Below, one piece after another: positions 34,367 to 43,367 of a stretch of DNA of 64,000 nt. Numbering within the stretch: the stretch's first letter is position 1; each line of letters begins with the position of its first letter. The notes under the pieces are model-generated. The model saw only the letters and a program-made list of their open reading frames with translations, had not been told where the DNA came from and did not search any database. The position numbers and the translations under genes are program-made. Origin of the DNA: CAHJWH01 sp965198905 (lineage in GTDB: Bacteria > Pseudomonadota > Alphaproteobacteria > Caulobacterales > Caulobacteraceae); NCBI GenBank assembly GCA_965198905.1, contig OZ240678.1, forward strand, positions 2,604,001 to 2,668,000. The letters are read 5' to 3'.

Positions 34367-35596
34367 TCACAGGCGTTGCCCCCCTTCGACGTCACCGCCA
34401 TCCGCGCCCAGTTCCCTATCCTGTCGCGCCAGGTGAACGGCCGGCCGCTGGTCTATCTCGACAGCGCGGCGTCGGCGATGAAGGTGCAGCCCTGCATCGA
34501 CGCCATGGTTCACTCCATGACGCACAGCTATTCCAATGTGCACCGCGGCCTCCACACCCTCGCCAACGAAACTACCGAGGCCTACGAGGCCGCGCGGGAG
34601 AGCGTGGCGCGGTTCGTCAATGCGCCGTCGTCCAACCAGATCGTCTTCACCCGCGGCGCGACCGAAGCGATCAATCTGGTAGCCTCATCGCTGGGCCTCA
34701 CGCTCCAGGCCGGCGACGAGATCGTGATCTCGGAGTTGGAGCACCACGCCAACATCATCCCCTGGCACTTCCTGCGCGAGCGCAAGGGCGTTGTGCTGCG
34801 CTTCATGCCGGTCCGGGACGACGGCTCCATCGACCTGGACGCCGGTCTCTCGATGATCGGCCCTAAGACCAAGGTGGTGGCGCTGAACCATATGTCGAAC
34901 GTCACCGGCGCGGTGCTCGACCCCGCCCCCGTGATCGCCGCCGCCAAGGCGGTCGGGGCGCTGACTCTGCTCGACGGGTGCCAGGCGGTGGTGCACATGC
35001 CCGGCGACGTGCAGGCGCTGGGGTGCGACTTCTACGTCTTCTCCGGCCACAAGCTGTTCGGGCCAACCGGGATCGGCGCGTTGTACGGGCGCGAAAAGGC
35101 CCTGGTGCAGCTTGCGCCCTACCAGGGCGGCGGCGAGATGATCGGATCTGTCGCGATGGACGCCATCACCTACGCCGACCCGCCCCACCGCTTCGAGGCC
35201 GGCACGCCCCCGATCCTGGAAGCGATCGGCTGGGGCGCGGCGCTCGACTGGTTCATGGCCCAGGATCGCGAGGCGATCGCGGTGCATGAACACGCCCTCT
35301 ATGACCGCGCCATCGAGCGGCTGGCGGGCCATAACTGGCTCCGCATCCTGGGCGACAGCCCGGGCAAGGGCGCCATCCTCAGCTTCGAGGTGGAAGGCGC
35401 TCACGCCCACGACGTGGCCCAGTTGCTCGACCGCTACGGCGTGGCCGTGCGGGCGGGGACCCATTGCGCCGAGCCGTTGATGCGTCGCTTCGGCGTGACG
35501 TCAAGCGCGCGCGCCTCGTTCGCCCTATATAATACGCTGGAGGAGGTCGACACCTTCGCCGACGCCCTGATCAAAGCCCGCAGTTTCTTCGCCTGA
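34295..35596 (+). CDS. sufS: Cysteine desulfurase SufS
   Basis: Up to 433 residues. The class II desulfurase motifs are LVYLDSAASAMKVQP, NVHRGLHTLANETTEAYEAA, FTRGATEAINLVASSLG, the PLP lysine in FSGHKLFGPTGIGALYG and the catalytic cysteine in VRAGTHCAEPLMRRFG. It supplies sulfur to SufBCD, usually with SufE, which is not in the window. The start is uncertain: ATG 34295 or 34307 lies in the palindromic repeat, and residues ~10-24 would be translated repeat (LRHPEEPASAGVSKD); a TTG at 34376 just before PFDVTAIRAQFP gives a normal N-terminus. None has a strong ribosome site. Confidence 0.93.
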   Translation: MTNIMEALTLRHPEEPASAGVSKDSQALPPFDVTAIRAQFPILSRQVNGRPLVYLDSAASAMKVQPCIDAMVHSMTHSYSNVHRGLHTLANETTEAYEAARESVARFVNAPSSNQIVFTRGATEAINLVASSLGLTLQAGDEIVISELEHHANIIPWHFLRERKGVVLRFMPVRDDGSIDLDAGLSMIGPKTKVVALNHMSNVTGAVLDPAPVIAAAKAVGALTLLDGCQAVVHMPGDVQALGCDFYVFSGHKLFGPTGIGALYGREKALVQLAPYQGGGEMIGSVAMDAITYADPPHRFEAGTPPILEAIGWGAALDWFMAQDREAIAVHEHALYDRAIERLAGHNWLRILGDSPGKGAILSFEVEGAHAHDVAQLLDRYGVAVRAGTHCAEPLMRRFGVTSSARASFALYNTLEEVDTFADALIKARSFFA

Positions 35597-35616
35597 TCGT
35601 GGAAGACAGATTTCCG

Positions 35617-36072
35617 ATGGACGACAGACCCTTCGATCCGCACGCCGACACCGCCGTCGCCGCTCCGATCGCCCGCGACCTGCTCGACGTGTCGGGCGCC
35701 GCGTCTTCCGCGCTGATGGAGGACGCAGCGGCGGGCGAGGCGGAGTCCGCCCTGCCGCAGGAGGAGCTGGACCGGCTGACCGAGGCGCTCGTCGCCCAGC
35801 TCAAGACCGTGTTCGACCCTGAAATCCCTGTCGACATCTACGAGCTCGGCCTGATCTACAAGGTCGACGTGTCGGACGAACGCGACGTGCGGGTGGAGAT
35901 GACGCTGACCGCGCCGGGCTGTCCGGTGGCCGGCGACATGCCGGGCTGGGTGCAGGATGCGATAGAGAAGATCGAGGGCATCCAGTCCTGCAAGGTCGAG
36001 CTGACCTTCGACCCGCCGTGGGACCCCTCGCGCATGTCCGACGAGGCCAAGCTGCAACTGAACATGTTCTAG
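35617..36072 (+). CDS. sufT: SUF system protein SufT (MIP18/DUF59 family)
   Basis: About 151 residues from ATG 35617 (GTG 35599 adds six; GGAAGA lies ~10 bases before the ATG). The DUF59 domain in the second half has VFDPEIPVDIYELGLIYKVD, LTAPGCPVAGDMPGWVQDAI and ELTFDPPWDPSRMSDEAKLQ. The conserved Cys in APGCP is the functional residue of this family, which helps mature Fe-S proteins and bind clusters. A low-complexity acidic N-terminal extension of ~50 residues is normal in alphaproteobacteria. Confidence 0.9.
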   Translation: MDDRPFDPHADTAVAAPIARDLLDVSGAASSALMEDAAAGEAESALPQEELDRLTEALVAQLKTVFDPEIPVDIYELGLIYKVDVSDERDVRVEMTLTAPGCPVAGDMPGWVQDAIEKIEGIQSCKVELTFDPPWDPSRMSDEAKLQLNMF

Positions 36073-36085
36073 AGGGCCAGGAACA

Positions 36086-36478
36086 ATGACCGAACTCGCC
36101 CCCGCCACCCGCGCTCGCCGGCCGCGCCCCAAGCTCGTCACCCTGACGGACCGCGCTGCGGAGCGCGTGCGCAACATCCTGGACAAGGGCGACAAGGCCT
36201 ATGCGGGCCTGCGTGTCGGCGTGAAGAACGGCGGCTGCGCGGGCTCGGAGTACATCTTCGAGTATGCCGAGGCCGCCAATCCGCTGGACGAGGTGGTGGA
36301 GGACAAGGGCGTGCGCATCCTGGTCGATCCCAAGGCGGTGCTGTTCCTGATCGGCACCGAGATCGACTACGAGACCTCCCGCCTGTCGGCCAAGTTCACC
36401 TTCAACAACCCCAACCAGACCGACGCCTGCGGCTGCGGCGAGAGCGTGACCCTGCTGCCCGCGGTGCTGGAGGGCTGA
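36086..36478 (+). CDS. sufA: A-type Fe-S carrier (SufA/IscA/HesB family)
   Basis: 130 residues. The three cysteines of A-type carriers are present: GVKNGGCAGSEYIFEY and the C-terminal NQTDACGCGESV (CGC). These proteins carry clusters from the scaffold to target enzymes. Last gene of the suf operon; a palindromic repeat follows. Confidence 0.92.
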   Translation: MTELAPATRARRPRPKLVTLTDRAAERVRNILDKGDKAYAGLRVGVKNGGCAGSEYIFEYAEAANPLDEVVEDKGVRILVDPKAVLFLIGTEIDYETSRLSAKFTFNNPNQTDACGCGESVTLLPAVLEG

Positions 36479-36486
36479 ACACGCGT

Positions 36487-36566
36487 CTCCCCCTCCCTTG
36501 ACGGGGGAGGGCCCTCCCACGTGTCTTCGACACGCGGGTCCCTTCCTCTCCCGTCGAGGGAGAGGG
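36487..36566. repeat. Three-hairpin palindromic repeat between sufA and valS
   Basis: Three stem-loops in row: CCCTCCC-TTGA-CGGGGGAGGG, ACGTGT-CTTCG-ACACG, and CCTCTCCC-GTCGA-GGGAGAGG. The same layout occurs between nuoI and nuoJ. It could also act as a terminator for the suf operon. Confidence 0.75.
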
Positions 36567-36612
36567 ATTAGGGCTTGCATCCCGGCCCCGCCCGCGCTTT
36601 CCCCGCACGGTC

Positions 36613-39492
36613 ATGCTGGAAAAGACCTTCGACCCCACCTCCGCGGAACCCCGCCTCTACGCCCGCTGGGAAGCTTCGGGCGCCTTCCGTCCAGAGCCGG
36701 CGCTGGCGCGCGAGCCCCACGCCAAGCCGTTCTGCATGGTCATCCCGCCGCCCAACGTCACGGGCTCGCTGCACATCGGCCATGCGCTGAACAACACCCT
36801 GCAGGACATCCTCGCCCGCTATCACCGGATGAAGGGCGACGCGGTCTTGTGGCTGCCGGGCACCGACCACGCCGGCATCGCCACCCAGATGGTGGTGGAG
36901 CGCCAATTGGCGGCCGAGGGGAACCAGGGCCGCCGCGACATGGGCCGCGACGCCTTCATCGAGCGCATCTGGGCCTGGAAGGCGCAGTCCGGAGGGTCGA
37001 TCACCCAGCAGCTGCGAAGGCTCGGCGCCTCGTGCGACTGGAGCCGCGAGCGCTTCACCCTGGACGACGGCCTATCGGCGGCGGTGCGCAAGGTGTTCGT
37101 GGAGCTGTATGAGAAGAAGCTGATCTACCGCGACAAGCGGCTGGTGAACTGGGACCCGCACTTCCAGACCGCGATCTCCGACCTCGAAGTCGAGACCCGC
37201 GAGGTGCAGGGCAAGATGTGGCACTTCGCCTATCCGTTGGAGGGCGAGCCCATCGACGGCGTGTCCGAGATCGTCATCGCCACCACCCGGCCGGAGACCA
37301 TGCTCGGCGACGGCGCGGTGGCCGTGCATCCGGACGACGAACGCTACCGGCAGTTCGTCGGCCGCATGGTGAAGCTGCCCATCGCCGACCGGCTGATCCC
37401 CATCATCGCCGACGAGTACCCTGACCCTGAGAAGGGCTCGGGCGCGGTGAAGATCACCGGCGCCCACGACTTCAACGACTATCAGGTCGCGCGCAGACAT
37501 GAGCTGCCGCTGGTCTCCATTATGGACGAGCGCGCCCGCATGACCGGCGCATGGGTACCGGAGCGCTACCAGGGCATGGATCGCTTCGCCGCTCGAAAGC
37601 TTGTGGTGGAGGAGATCGAGGCGCTGGGCCTCCTGCGCGAGATCGAGGACAAGCTGATCGCCCAGCCCCACGGCGACCGCTCCGGCGTGGTGATCGAGCC
37701 CTTCCTCACCGACCAGTGGTACGTGGACGCCAAGACCCTGGCGGCGCCTGCGATTGCGGCGGTGGAGGACGGCCGCACCGTCTTCGAGCCGAAGAATTGG
37801 GAGAAGACCTACTTCGAGTGGATGCGAAACATCGAGCCCTGGTGCATCTCGCGCCAGCTCTGGTGGGGCCACCGGATACCGGCTTGGTATGGGCCACGTA
37901 AGTGGGGTGACATTCCGCCTGAAACTCGAGAAATGATTGCCAGGGGGCGCCCCGACTCTCAGTTCTCCTCTTTGCTCACGTGGGTTAAACCGCTCAAAAT
38001 ATTCGTCGGGCCAACGGAGGCACAGGCGCTTCAACTAGCAAAAGAATACTACCAGAGACCAACGCGTGTTGCAAAAGCTGGCCGCCCGACGAGTGTAGCC
38101 CCTGCTGATGAGTCGATATCCGATGAATTCGATAGACATATGGATAGCGATGAGATGCTGGAAGTGTCGATCTGGCAAGATAACGACGTCCTCGACACTT
38201 GGTTCTCCTCCGCCCTGTGGCCCTTCTCCACCCTCGGCTGGCCGAAGCAGACCCCTGACCTGCAGCGCTTCTACCCCACCGACACCCTGGTCACCGGCGC
38301 CGACATCATCTTCTTCTGGGTCGCCCGGATGATGATGATGGGGCTGGAGTTCACCGGCGAGGTCCCGTTCGACCGGGTGGTGATCAACGGCCTGGTGCGC
38401 GACGAGCGCGGACAGAAGATGTCCAAGTCCAAGGGCAACGTGATCGACCCGCTCGACCTGATCGACGAGCTGGGCTGCGATGCGCTGCGCTTCACCATGG
38501 CCATGCTCTCGGGCGCGCGCGACATCAAGCTATCCAAGAGCCGGATCGAGGGCTACCGCAACTTCGGCACCAAGCTCTGGAACGCCGCGCGCTTCTGCCA
38601 GATGAACGAGTGCGTGGCCGACCCGGCCTTCGATCCCGGTGCGGCGACCGAGACGCTGAACCGCTGGATCGTATCCCAGACGGTGAAGGCCGCGCATCAG
38701 GTGACGGCCGCGCTGGAGGCCGCCGACTTCGCCGAGGCGGCGACGTTGCTCTACCGCTTCATCTGGAACGTGCTCTGCGACTGGTATGTGGAGCTGGCCA
38801 AGCCGATCCTGAACGGGGAGGAGGGCCGGGCCAAGGCCGAGACCCGCGCCGCCGCCGCCTGGGTGCTGGATCAAGCGCTTCTGCTGCTCCACCCCGTCTC
38901 GCCCTTCATCACCGAGGAGTTGTGGGCCCAGACCGCCGAGTTCGGCCCCGCCCGCAAGACCCTGCTGATCGAGGCGCCCTGGCCCGACCTGCCGGCCGCC
39001 TGGATCGACGAGGCGGCGACCGCGGAGATCGACTGGGTGATCGCCCTGGTCAGCGAGGTGCGCTCGGTGCGGGTGGAGATGAACGTGCCGCTCTCGGCCA
39101 AGCCGCCACTGACCCTGCTGGCGCCGGATGGCGACATGCGCGCCCGGGCTGCGCGGAACCGCGACCGCCTGTGCAGCCTGGCTAGGCTCGAAGCCGTGCG
39201 CGAGGCGGAGACGCCGCCGCCGGGCGCCGTTCTGCTGGTCGCGGGCGGGGTGAGTGCTGCGCTTTCGGTGGCGGAGTTCATCGATCTCGCGGCGGAAAAA
39301 GCGCGCCTGGCCAAGGCCGTGGGATCGGCCGAGCAGGACATGGCGCGCGTCGAGAAGAAGCTCGCCAACCCCGACTTCATCGCCCGCGCCAAGCCCGAGG
39401 TGGTCGAGGGCGAACGCGAGAAGCTGGCCGAGGCGCAGGCGGCGCTGGCGCGGCTGAAGGCCGGGCTGGCGCGGCTGAGGGGGTTGGACTGA
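36613..39492 (+). CDS. valS: Valyl-tRNA synthetase with an atypical internal segment
   Basis: 959 residues. Class I motifs HIGH (GSLHIGHALNN, ~55) and KMSKS (GQKMSKSKGN, ~603) are intact, as are WLPGTDHAGIATQ, DVLDTWFSSALWPFSTLGWP and the C-terminal coiled coil (VGSAEQDMARVEKKLANPDF). The enzyme charges tRNA-Val and edits threonine. Between RIPAWYG (~424) and DVLDTWFS (~525) lie ~98 residues instead of the ~30 seen in E. coli. The DNA here (37890-38190) is visibly richer in A/T than the rest of the gene, and the codons are unlike the neighbours'. It is in frame, so the enzyme is probably active. Confidence 0.95.
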   Translation: MLEKTFDPTSAEPRLYARWEASGAFRPEPALAREPHAKPFCMVIPPPNVTGSLHIGHALNNTLQDILARYHRMKGDAVLWLPGTDHAGIATQMVVERQLAAEGNQGRRDMGRDAFIERIWAWKAQSGGSITQQLRRLGASCDWSRERFTLDDGLSAAVRKVFVELYEKKLIYRDKRLVNWDPHFQTAISDLEVETREVQGKMWHFAYPLEGEPIDGVSEIVIATTRPETMLGDGAVAVHPDDERYRQFVGRMVKLPIADRLIPIIADEYPDPEKGSGAVKITGAHDFNDYQVARRHELPLVSIMDERARMTGAWVPERYQGMDRFAARKLVVEEIEALGLLREIEDKLIAQPHGDRSGVVIEPFLTDQWYVDAKTLAAPAIAAVEDGRTVFEPKNWEKTYFEWMRNIEPWCISRQLWWGHRIPAWYGPRKWGDIPPETREMIARGRPDSQFSSLLTWVKPLKIFVGPTEAQALQLAKEYYQRPTRVAKAGRPTSVAPADESISDEFDRHMDSDEMLEVSIWQDNDVLDTWFSSALWPFSTLGWPKQTPDLQRFYPTDTLVTGADIIFFWVARMMMMGLEFTGEVPFDRVVINGLVRDERGQKMSKSKGNVIDPLDLIDELGCDALRFTMAMLSGARDIKLSKSRIEGYRNFGTKLWNAARFCQMNECVADPAFDPGAATETLNRWIVSQTVKAAHQVTAALEAADFAEAATLLYRFIWNVLCDWYVELAKPILNGEEGRAKAETRAAAAWVLDQALLLLHPVSPFITEELWAQTAEFGPARKTLLIEAPWPDLPAAWIDEAATAEIDWVIALVSEVRSVRVEMNVPLSAKPPLTLLAPDGDMRARAARNRDRLCSLARLEAVREAETPPPGAVLLVAGGVSAALSVAEFIDLAAEKARLAKAVGSAEQDMARVEKKLANPDFIARAKPEVVEGEREKLAEAQAALARLKAGLARLRGLD

Positions 39493-39511
39493 GACGCTCG
39501 CGCCGTCTTTT

Positions 39512-39583
39512 CTCCCCCTGCGCAGCGGGGAGAGGGGACCAGGCGAAGCGCCGCGACACCTCCCCCGCTGCGCAGGGGAGGAG
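39512..39583. repeat. Palindromic repeat between valS and the RNA methyltransferase gene
   Basis: Left arm CTCCCCCTGCGCAGCGGGGA and right arm CTCCCCCGCTGCGCAGGGGA. Each is itself a hairpin and they pair with each other; 30 bases lie between. Confidence 0.75.
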
Positions 39584-39586
39584 GGT

Positions 39587-40879
39587 ATGAGGCGGCCTCG
39601 TCCAACGCGGTCGCCGACCCCAGCCGACGTTGCTTCAGAAACCGTCGAGTTCATCATCGCCGCCCTCGGCGCCCAGGGCGACGGCGTCGCCGATCTGGAG
39701 GGCCGGTCGGTGTTCACGCCCTTTACCCTGGCCGGCGAGCGGGTGCGCGCGAGCGTCGGCGGCGATCGGGGCGAGCTGGAGGCCGTGCGGCAGGCCTCGC
39801 CCGATCGCGTGACGCCGCCCTGCCCGCATTTCGGCGCCTGTGGCGGCTGCGCGCTGCAGCACTTTGAGCACACCGCCTATCTCGCCTGGAAGGTGGAGCA
39901 GGTGCGCCTGGCCCTCGGGCGCGAGCGGATCGAGACGGAGTTCGCCGCGCCCTACGCCGCCCCGCCGGGCTCGCGCCGCCGCCTTGCGCTGCACGCGCGC
40001 AAGCAGGGCCGCCACGTGGCGCTGGGCTACAAGGCGCGGCGCAGCTGGGACCTGGTGGAGATCGCGGTCTGCCCGATCGCGGAGCCGAGGCTGGTGGACG
40101 CGCTGACGGCGCTGGCGGTCTGCGCCGCGCCGCTGTTCGAGCATCCGAAATCCGCGCCGACCGTGCACGTCACCTCGACCCTCACAGGCCTCGATGTCGA
40201 CGTCACCGGCGTCGAGGCCCGGAGCGGCGGGCTGTCGCTTGACGCCCGGGTGCGCGTGGCCGACGCGGCGGCGAAGGCGGGGCTTACGCGGCTGACGCTC
40301 TCGGGCGAGGCGCTGTTCCAGGACCGGCCGTCCATCGTGCAGTTCGGAGCCGCGCGCGTGGCGCTCCCTCCCGGCGGCTTCCTGCAGGCCGTGGAAGGCG
40401 CGGAGGCCGCAATGGCTGCCTTCGCCTGTGCGGCGGTCGAGGGCATGGACCGGGTGGCCGACCTCTACTGCGGCTCCGGCGCGTTCAGCTTCCGCCTGGC
40501 GGAGCGCGCTTCGGTGCTGGCCATCGACGGCGGGTCAGGCGCAGTCGGCGCGCTGAAGGCCGCCATCGCCGGGGCGCCGGGCCTGAAGCAGATCACCACC
40601 GAGGTGCGCGACCTGGTGCGCCGCCCCTTGCTGGCCGCGGAGATGAAGCGGCTGGACGCGGTAGTGTTCGACCCACCCCGCGCCGGCGCCCTGGAGCAGG
40701 CCGGCCAGATCGCCCAATCCAAGGTGTCGCGGGCCATCGGGGTGTCCTGCAATCCCGTGACGTTTGCGCGCGACGCCCGGATCCTCCTCGACGCGGGCTT
40801 TCGGCTTTCCCGCGTGCTGCCGGTGGACCAGTTCCTCTGGTCACCCCATATCGAACTGGTCGGCCTTTTCGAGCGGTGA
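39587..40879 (+). CDS. Class I SAM-dependent RNA methyltransferase, RumA/TrmA (m5U) family
   Basis: 430 residues. A TRAM-like N-terminus (AALGAQGDGVADLEGRSVFT, PFTLAGERVRA) precedes the Fe-S ligand region FGACGGCALQHFEH with the spaced cysteines of RlmD/RlmC. The methyltransferase domain has DLYCGSGAFSFRLA, FDPPRAGALEQAGQIA and the catalytic VSCNPVTFARDA. It makes 5-methyluridine in 23S rRNA (or tRNA). It is the second RNA- or protein-synthesis gene in row after valS. The start of the frame, in the repeat tail, is weak; an internal start near SETVEF is possible. Confidence 0.85.
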   Translation: MRRPRPTRSPTPADVASETVEFIIAALGAQGDGVADLEGRSVFTPFTLAGERVRASVGGDRGELEAVRQASPDRVTPPCPHFGACGGCALQHFEHTAYLAWKVEQVRLALGRERIETEFAAPYAAPPGSRRRLALHARKQGRHVALGYKARRSWDLVEIAVCPIAEPRLVDALTALAVCAAPLFEHPKSAPTVHVTSTLTGLDVDVTGVEARSGGLSLDARVRVADAAAKAGLTRLTLSGEALFQDRPSIVQFGAARVALPPGGFLQAVEGAEAAMAAFACAAVEGMDRVADLYCGSGAFSFRLAERASVLAIDGGSGAVGALKAAIAGAPGLKQITTEVRDLVRRPLLAAEMKRLDAVVFDPPRAGALEQAGQIAQSKVSRAIGVSCNPVTFARDARILLDAGFRLSRVLPVDQFLWSPHIELVGLFER

Positions 40880-41985
40880 AGATGAGCGAAGCGATCAGCA
40901 GCGGCCCAGCCACGTCGCCTCGCCAGCGGCCTTCCGCGTTCCGGCCTGACCTGCGCCGGCACAAGGCGCTAGCCACCGGCAAGGCGCTGTGGTGGACCAC
41001 CAATCGCGCGGCGGGACGGGCTTTCGTGAAATCCGCCGATGAGGTCGAGACCGACGTCAAGATCACAAGCCCGCCCCCCGCCTCAGGGCGGCTGCGGCAG
41101 GCCTGGCTCGAGGCTTTCGACAAGGATGCGGCCGATATCGCCGCAGGCCTCTATCCCGTCACCGAACGCGCGCCGCGCGACTTGGCCGGGGCCATACGTC
41201 GGGCCGTCGACGTTCTTTCGGACGCCCGCGAAGTCGAGGCCCGTCGTCGGCGGGGCGGCGGGGTGGAGGCTCGCGCGGAGCAGGGGGCCGACGCCTATCC
41301 GGCCTACTATCGCCAGAACTTCCATTTCCAGTCCGGCGGCTGGTTCACCTCTGAAAGCGCGCGTCGCTACGAGGCGCAGGTCGAGACGCTGTTCTCCGGG
41401 GCCGCCGGCGCCATGCGGCGCCGCGCGCTGTCGCTGCTGGCCAAGGCGTGGCGGACACGCGATCAGCGCGAGCTGAAGATCGCCGACGTCGCCTGCGGGT
41501 CGGGCGCCTTCCTGATCGATCTGAAGGCCGCCTTCCCGAGAGCGGAGGTCTGCGGCGTCGACCTGTCCCAGGCCTATGCGCGGGAGGCGTCGGCGCGCTC
41601 GCACACCTGCGTCATCCAAGCCACCGCCGAGCGTCTGCCCTTCGCCGACGCCAGCCTCGATGGGGTGAGCTGCATCTACCTGTTCCACGAACTGCCGCCC
41701 CGGGTGCGGACGGCGGTGGCGGCGGAGTTTGCGAGGGTGTTGAAGCCGGGGGGCGTGCTTGCGTTCGCCGACTCGATCCAGAGCGAGGACGCGCCCGATC
41801 TGGATCGCCTGCTGCAAGCCTTCCCAGCCTTCTTCCACGAACCTTTCTACGCCAGCTACCAGCAGACCGATCTGACGGCGCTGTTCGGTGCGGCGGGGTT
41901 GGAGGCGGAGGGGCGGGACCAGGCTTTCCTGACGAAGGCGCTGTTGTTTCGCAAGCCTGAGGCGCTTCGCTCAGCGGCGGCTTAA
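40876..41985 (+). CDS. Class I SAM-dependent methyltransferase
   Basis: About 369 residues; a GTG at 40876 overlaps the preceding stop (GTGA), with ATG at 40882 as alternative. Residues ~45-150 are a helical N-terminal region (VETDVKITSP, PAYYRQNFHFQSGGWFT). The SAM domain has LKIADVACGSGAFLIDLKAA, VCGVDLSQAYAREA and YLFHELPPRVRTAVAAEFAR, then VLKPGGVLAFADS. The fold resembles ubiquinone/menaquinone-type and small-molecule methyltransferases. The substrate is unknown. It is probably co-translated with the RNA methyltransferase. Confidence 0.8.
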   Translation: MKMSEAISSGPATSPRQRPSAFRPDLRRHKALATGKALWWTTNRAAGRAFVKSADEVETDVKITSPPPASGRLRQAWLEAFDKDAADIAAGLYPVTERAPRDLAGAIRRAVDVLSDAREVEARRRRGGGVEARAEQGADAYPAYYRQNFHFQSGGWFTSESARRYEAQVETLFSGAAGAMRRRALSLLAKAWRTRDQRELKIADVACGSGAFLIDLKAAFPRAEVCGVDLSQAYAREASARSHTCVIQATAERLPFADASLDGVSCIYLFHELPPRVRTAVAAEFARVLKPGGVLAFADSIQSEDAPDLDRLLQAFPAFFHEPFYASYQQTDLTALFGAAGLEAEGRDQAFLTKALLFRKPEALRSAAA

Positions 41986-42036
41986 CGGTTCGGCGACCTC
42001 TGTGGCCTAGCTTCCGCCAGACGGTCTGGGGGCAGG

Positions 42037-43299
42037 ATGGCGCAGGGCGGCACTCGAAAGCGATACACTCAGCCCGAGCTGAATGCTGTCATAGACGCGC
42101 ACGAGCGGTTCCTGCGCGGCCGACCTCAGGGTCAGCGCGGAACCCTGCGTTTCACCGATCTGTCGGGGCTGGAGTTTGGCGCCCGAGACCTGACGGAGAT
42201 CGACTTCACGGCGTCCGTACTGGTCGGCGCCCGGCTGATGCGGACCAACCTGACCCGAGCCTCGCTGTTCGGATGCGATCTGAGCACCGCCGATCTACGC
42301 GGCGCGATCCTCTGCAGGGCGGACCTGCGCGGGGTGGTGCTCAGGGGGGGCAATCTGTCCTTCGCCGATCTCACCGGGGCGGATTTCCGTCAGGGCCAGA
42401 TCGCGGTGCCGCATCCTCGCCTTGGCCTGGAAAATCTGCGCAGAGAGAACCGGTCGTCCGACCTCGCCGACGTGAACTTTTCCGGCGCGACCCTGGACGG
42501 GACGCAGCTCTCCGGGACGAGCGCGTGCAACGCCGATTTCACCGACTGCTCGCTCCGAGGCGCCAGGTTGGCGAACGCCAACCTGAAGGAAGCCAATATG
42601 AGCGGCGCCAACCTGGAGAACGCCGAGATCGCCGGCGCCAACCTGGAAGGCGCCAACCTGACTGGGGCCGTGCTCACCGGGGTCGACACCACGGGCGCTA
42701 AACTGTCGCGGGCCGACCTGACCGGCGTCCTGCGCGACCTGCCTGGCGATCCGAAGGTCCAGCTGCTGCGCCTGCTCACCCGGGTCCAGGCTTCCGCCGC
42801 CTGGTGGAAGAGCGAAGGCAAGTCGGGGGCCTTGGCGAGCTTTGATGGTGAAGACCTCCGGCTGCTGAAGGGCGAGCTGAAGGGCGCACGCCTTGCTGGG
42901 CTATCGGCCAAGGGGGCGTGCTTATTCGGCATGGACCTGTCCGGCGCTTTCCTGCAGGGCGCCAACTTCGAAGGGGCCGACCTGCGTAACGTCAATCTTC
43001 GAGGGGCCGACCTGCGCGGCGCTCGGTTGAGCGGCGCCAACATGACCAAGGTCGATCTCCGAGACCTCGTCGCCGCCGCCCTGCCTCTGGGCCAGGGGAG
43101 AAGCGCGCCGACCTTCTTCAATCGGGCGCGGATGCGTTACGTGACGATGCAGGGGGCCGATCTGACCGGCGCGAGCTTCGAGGAGTGCGACCTCGGCTGT
43201 GCGGACTTCACCGGCGCAAAGATCGCGGGGGCCCGGTGGCGCCAAGCCCAGCTGACCACCGCCACGGGCATGGACTTCTGCCAGGGGCAAGCCGCCTGA
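42037..43299 (+). CDS. Pentapeptide-repeat protein
   Basis: 420 residues. Two long runs of A-[DN]-L-x-x repeats (residues ~40-240, e.g. ANLKEANMSGANLENAEIAG, and ~300-415, e.g. FEGADLRNVNLRGADLRGAR) flank a non-repeat segment at ~240-290 (LPGDPKVQLLRLLTRVQASA). Such proteins form a right-handed quadrilateral beta helix; some mimic DNA and protect gyrase, and many have unknown roles. No signal peptide is present, so it is cytoplasmic. A hairpin terminator follows. Confidence 0.88.
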   Translation: MAQGGTRKRYTQPELNAVIDAHERFLRGRPQGQRGTLRFTDLSGLEFGARDLTEIDFTASVLVGARLMRTNLTRASLFGCDLSTADLRGAILCRADLRGVVLRGGNLSFADLTGADFRQGQIAVPHPRLGLENLRRENRSSDLADVNFSGATLDGTQLSGTSACNADFTDCSLRGARLANANLKEANMSGANLENAEIAGANLEGANLTGAVLTGVDTTGAKLSRADLTGVLRDLPGDPKVQLLRLLTRVQASAAWWKSEGKSGALASFDGEDLRLLKGELKGARLAGLSAKGACLFGMDLSGAFLQGANFEGADLRNVNLRGADLRGARLSGANMTKVDLRDLVAAALPLGQGRSAPTFFNRARMRYVTMQGADLTGASFEECDLGCADFTGAKIAGARWRQAQLTTATGMDFCQGQAA

Positions 43300-43315
43300 C
43301 TTTCCGACACGCAAA

Positions 43316-43343
43316 CAAGGGCGGCGCTGAGGCGCCGCCCTTG
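43316..43343. terminator. Bidirectional hairpin terminator
   Basis: CAAGGGCGGCGC and GCGCCGCCCTTG form a 12-bp perfect stem with a four-base TGAG loop, placed between the convergent pentapeptide-repeat and Hsp20 genes. Confidence 0.8.
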
Positions 43344-43367
43344 CAGTCGTTTCAACGGGGTCGTGGA

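Noticed and set aside
42390..43121. Antisense frame with regular repeats over the pentapeptide gene
   Set aside because: The regular pattern merely mirrors the repeat of the sense-strand protein.
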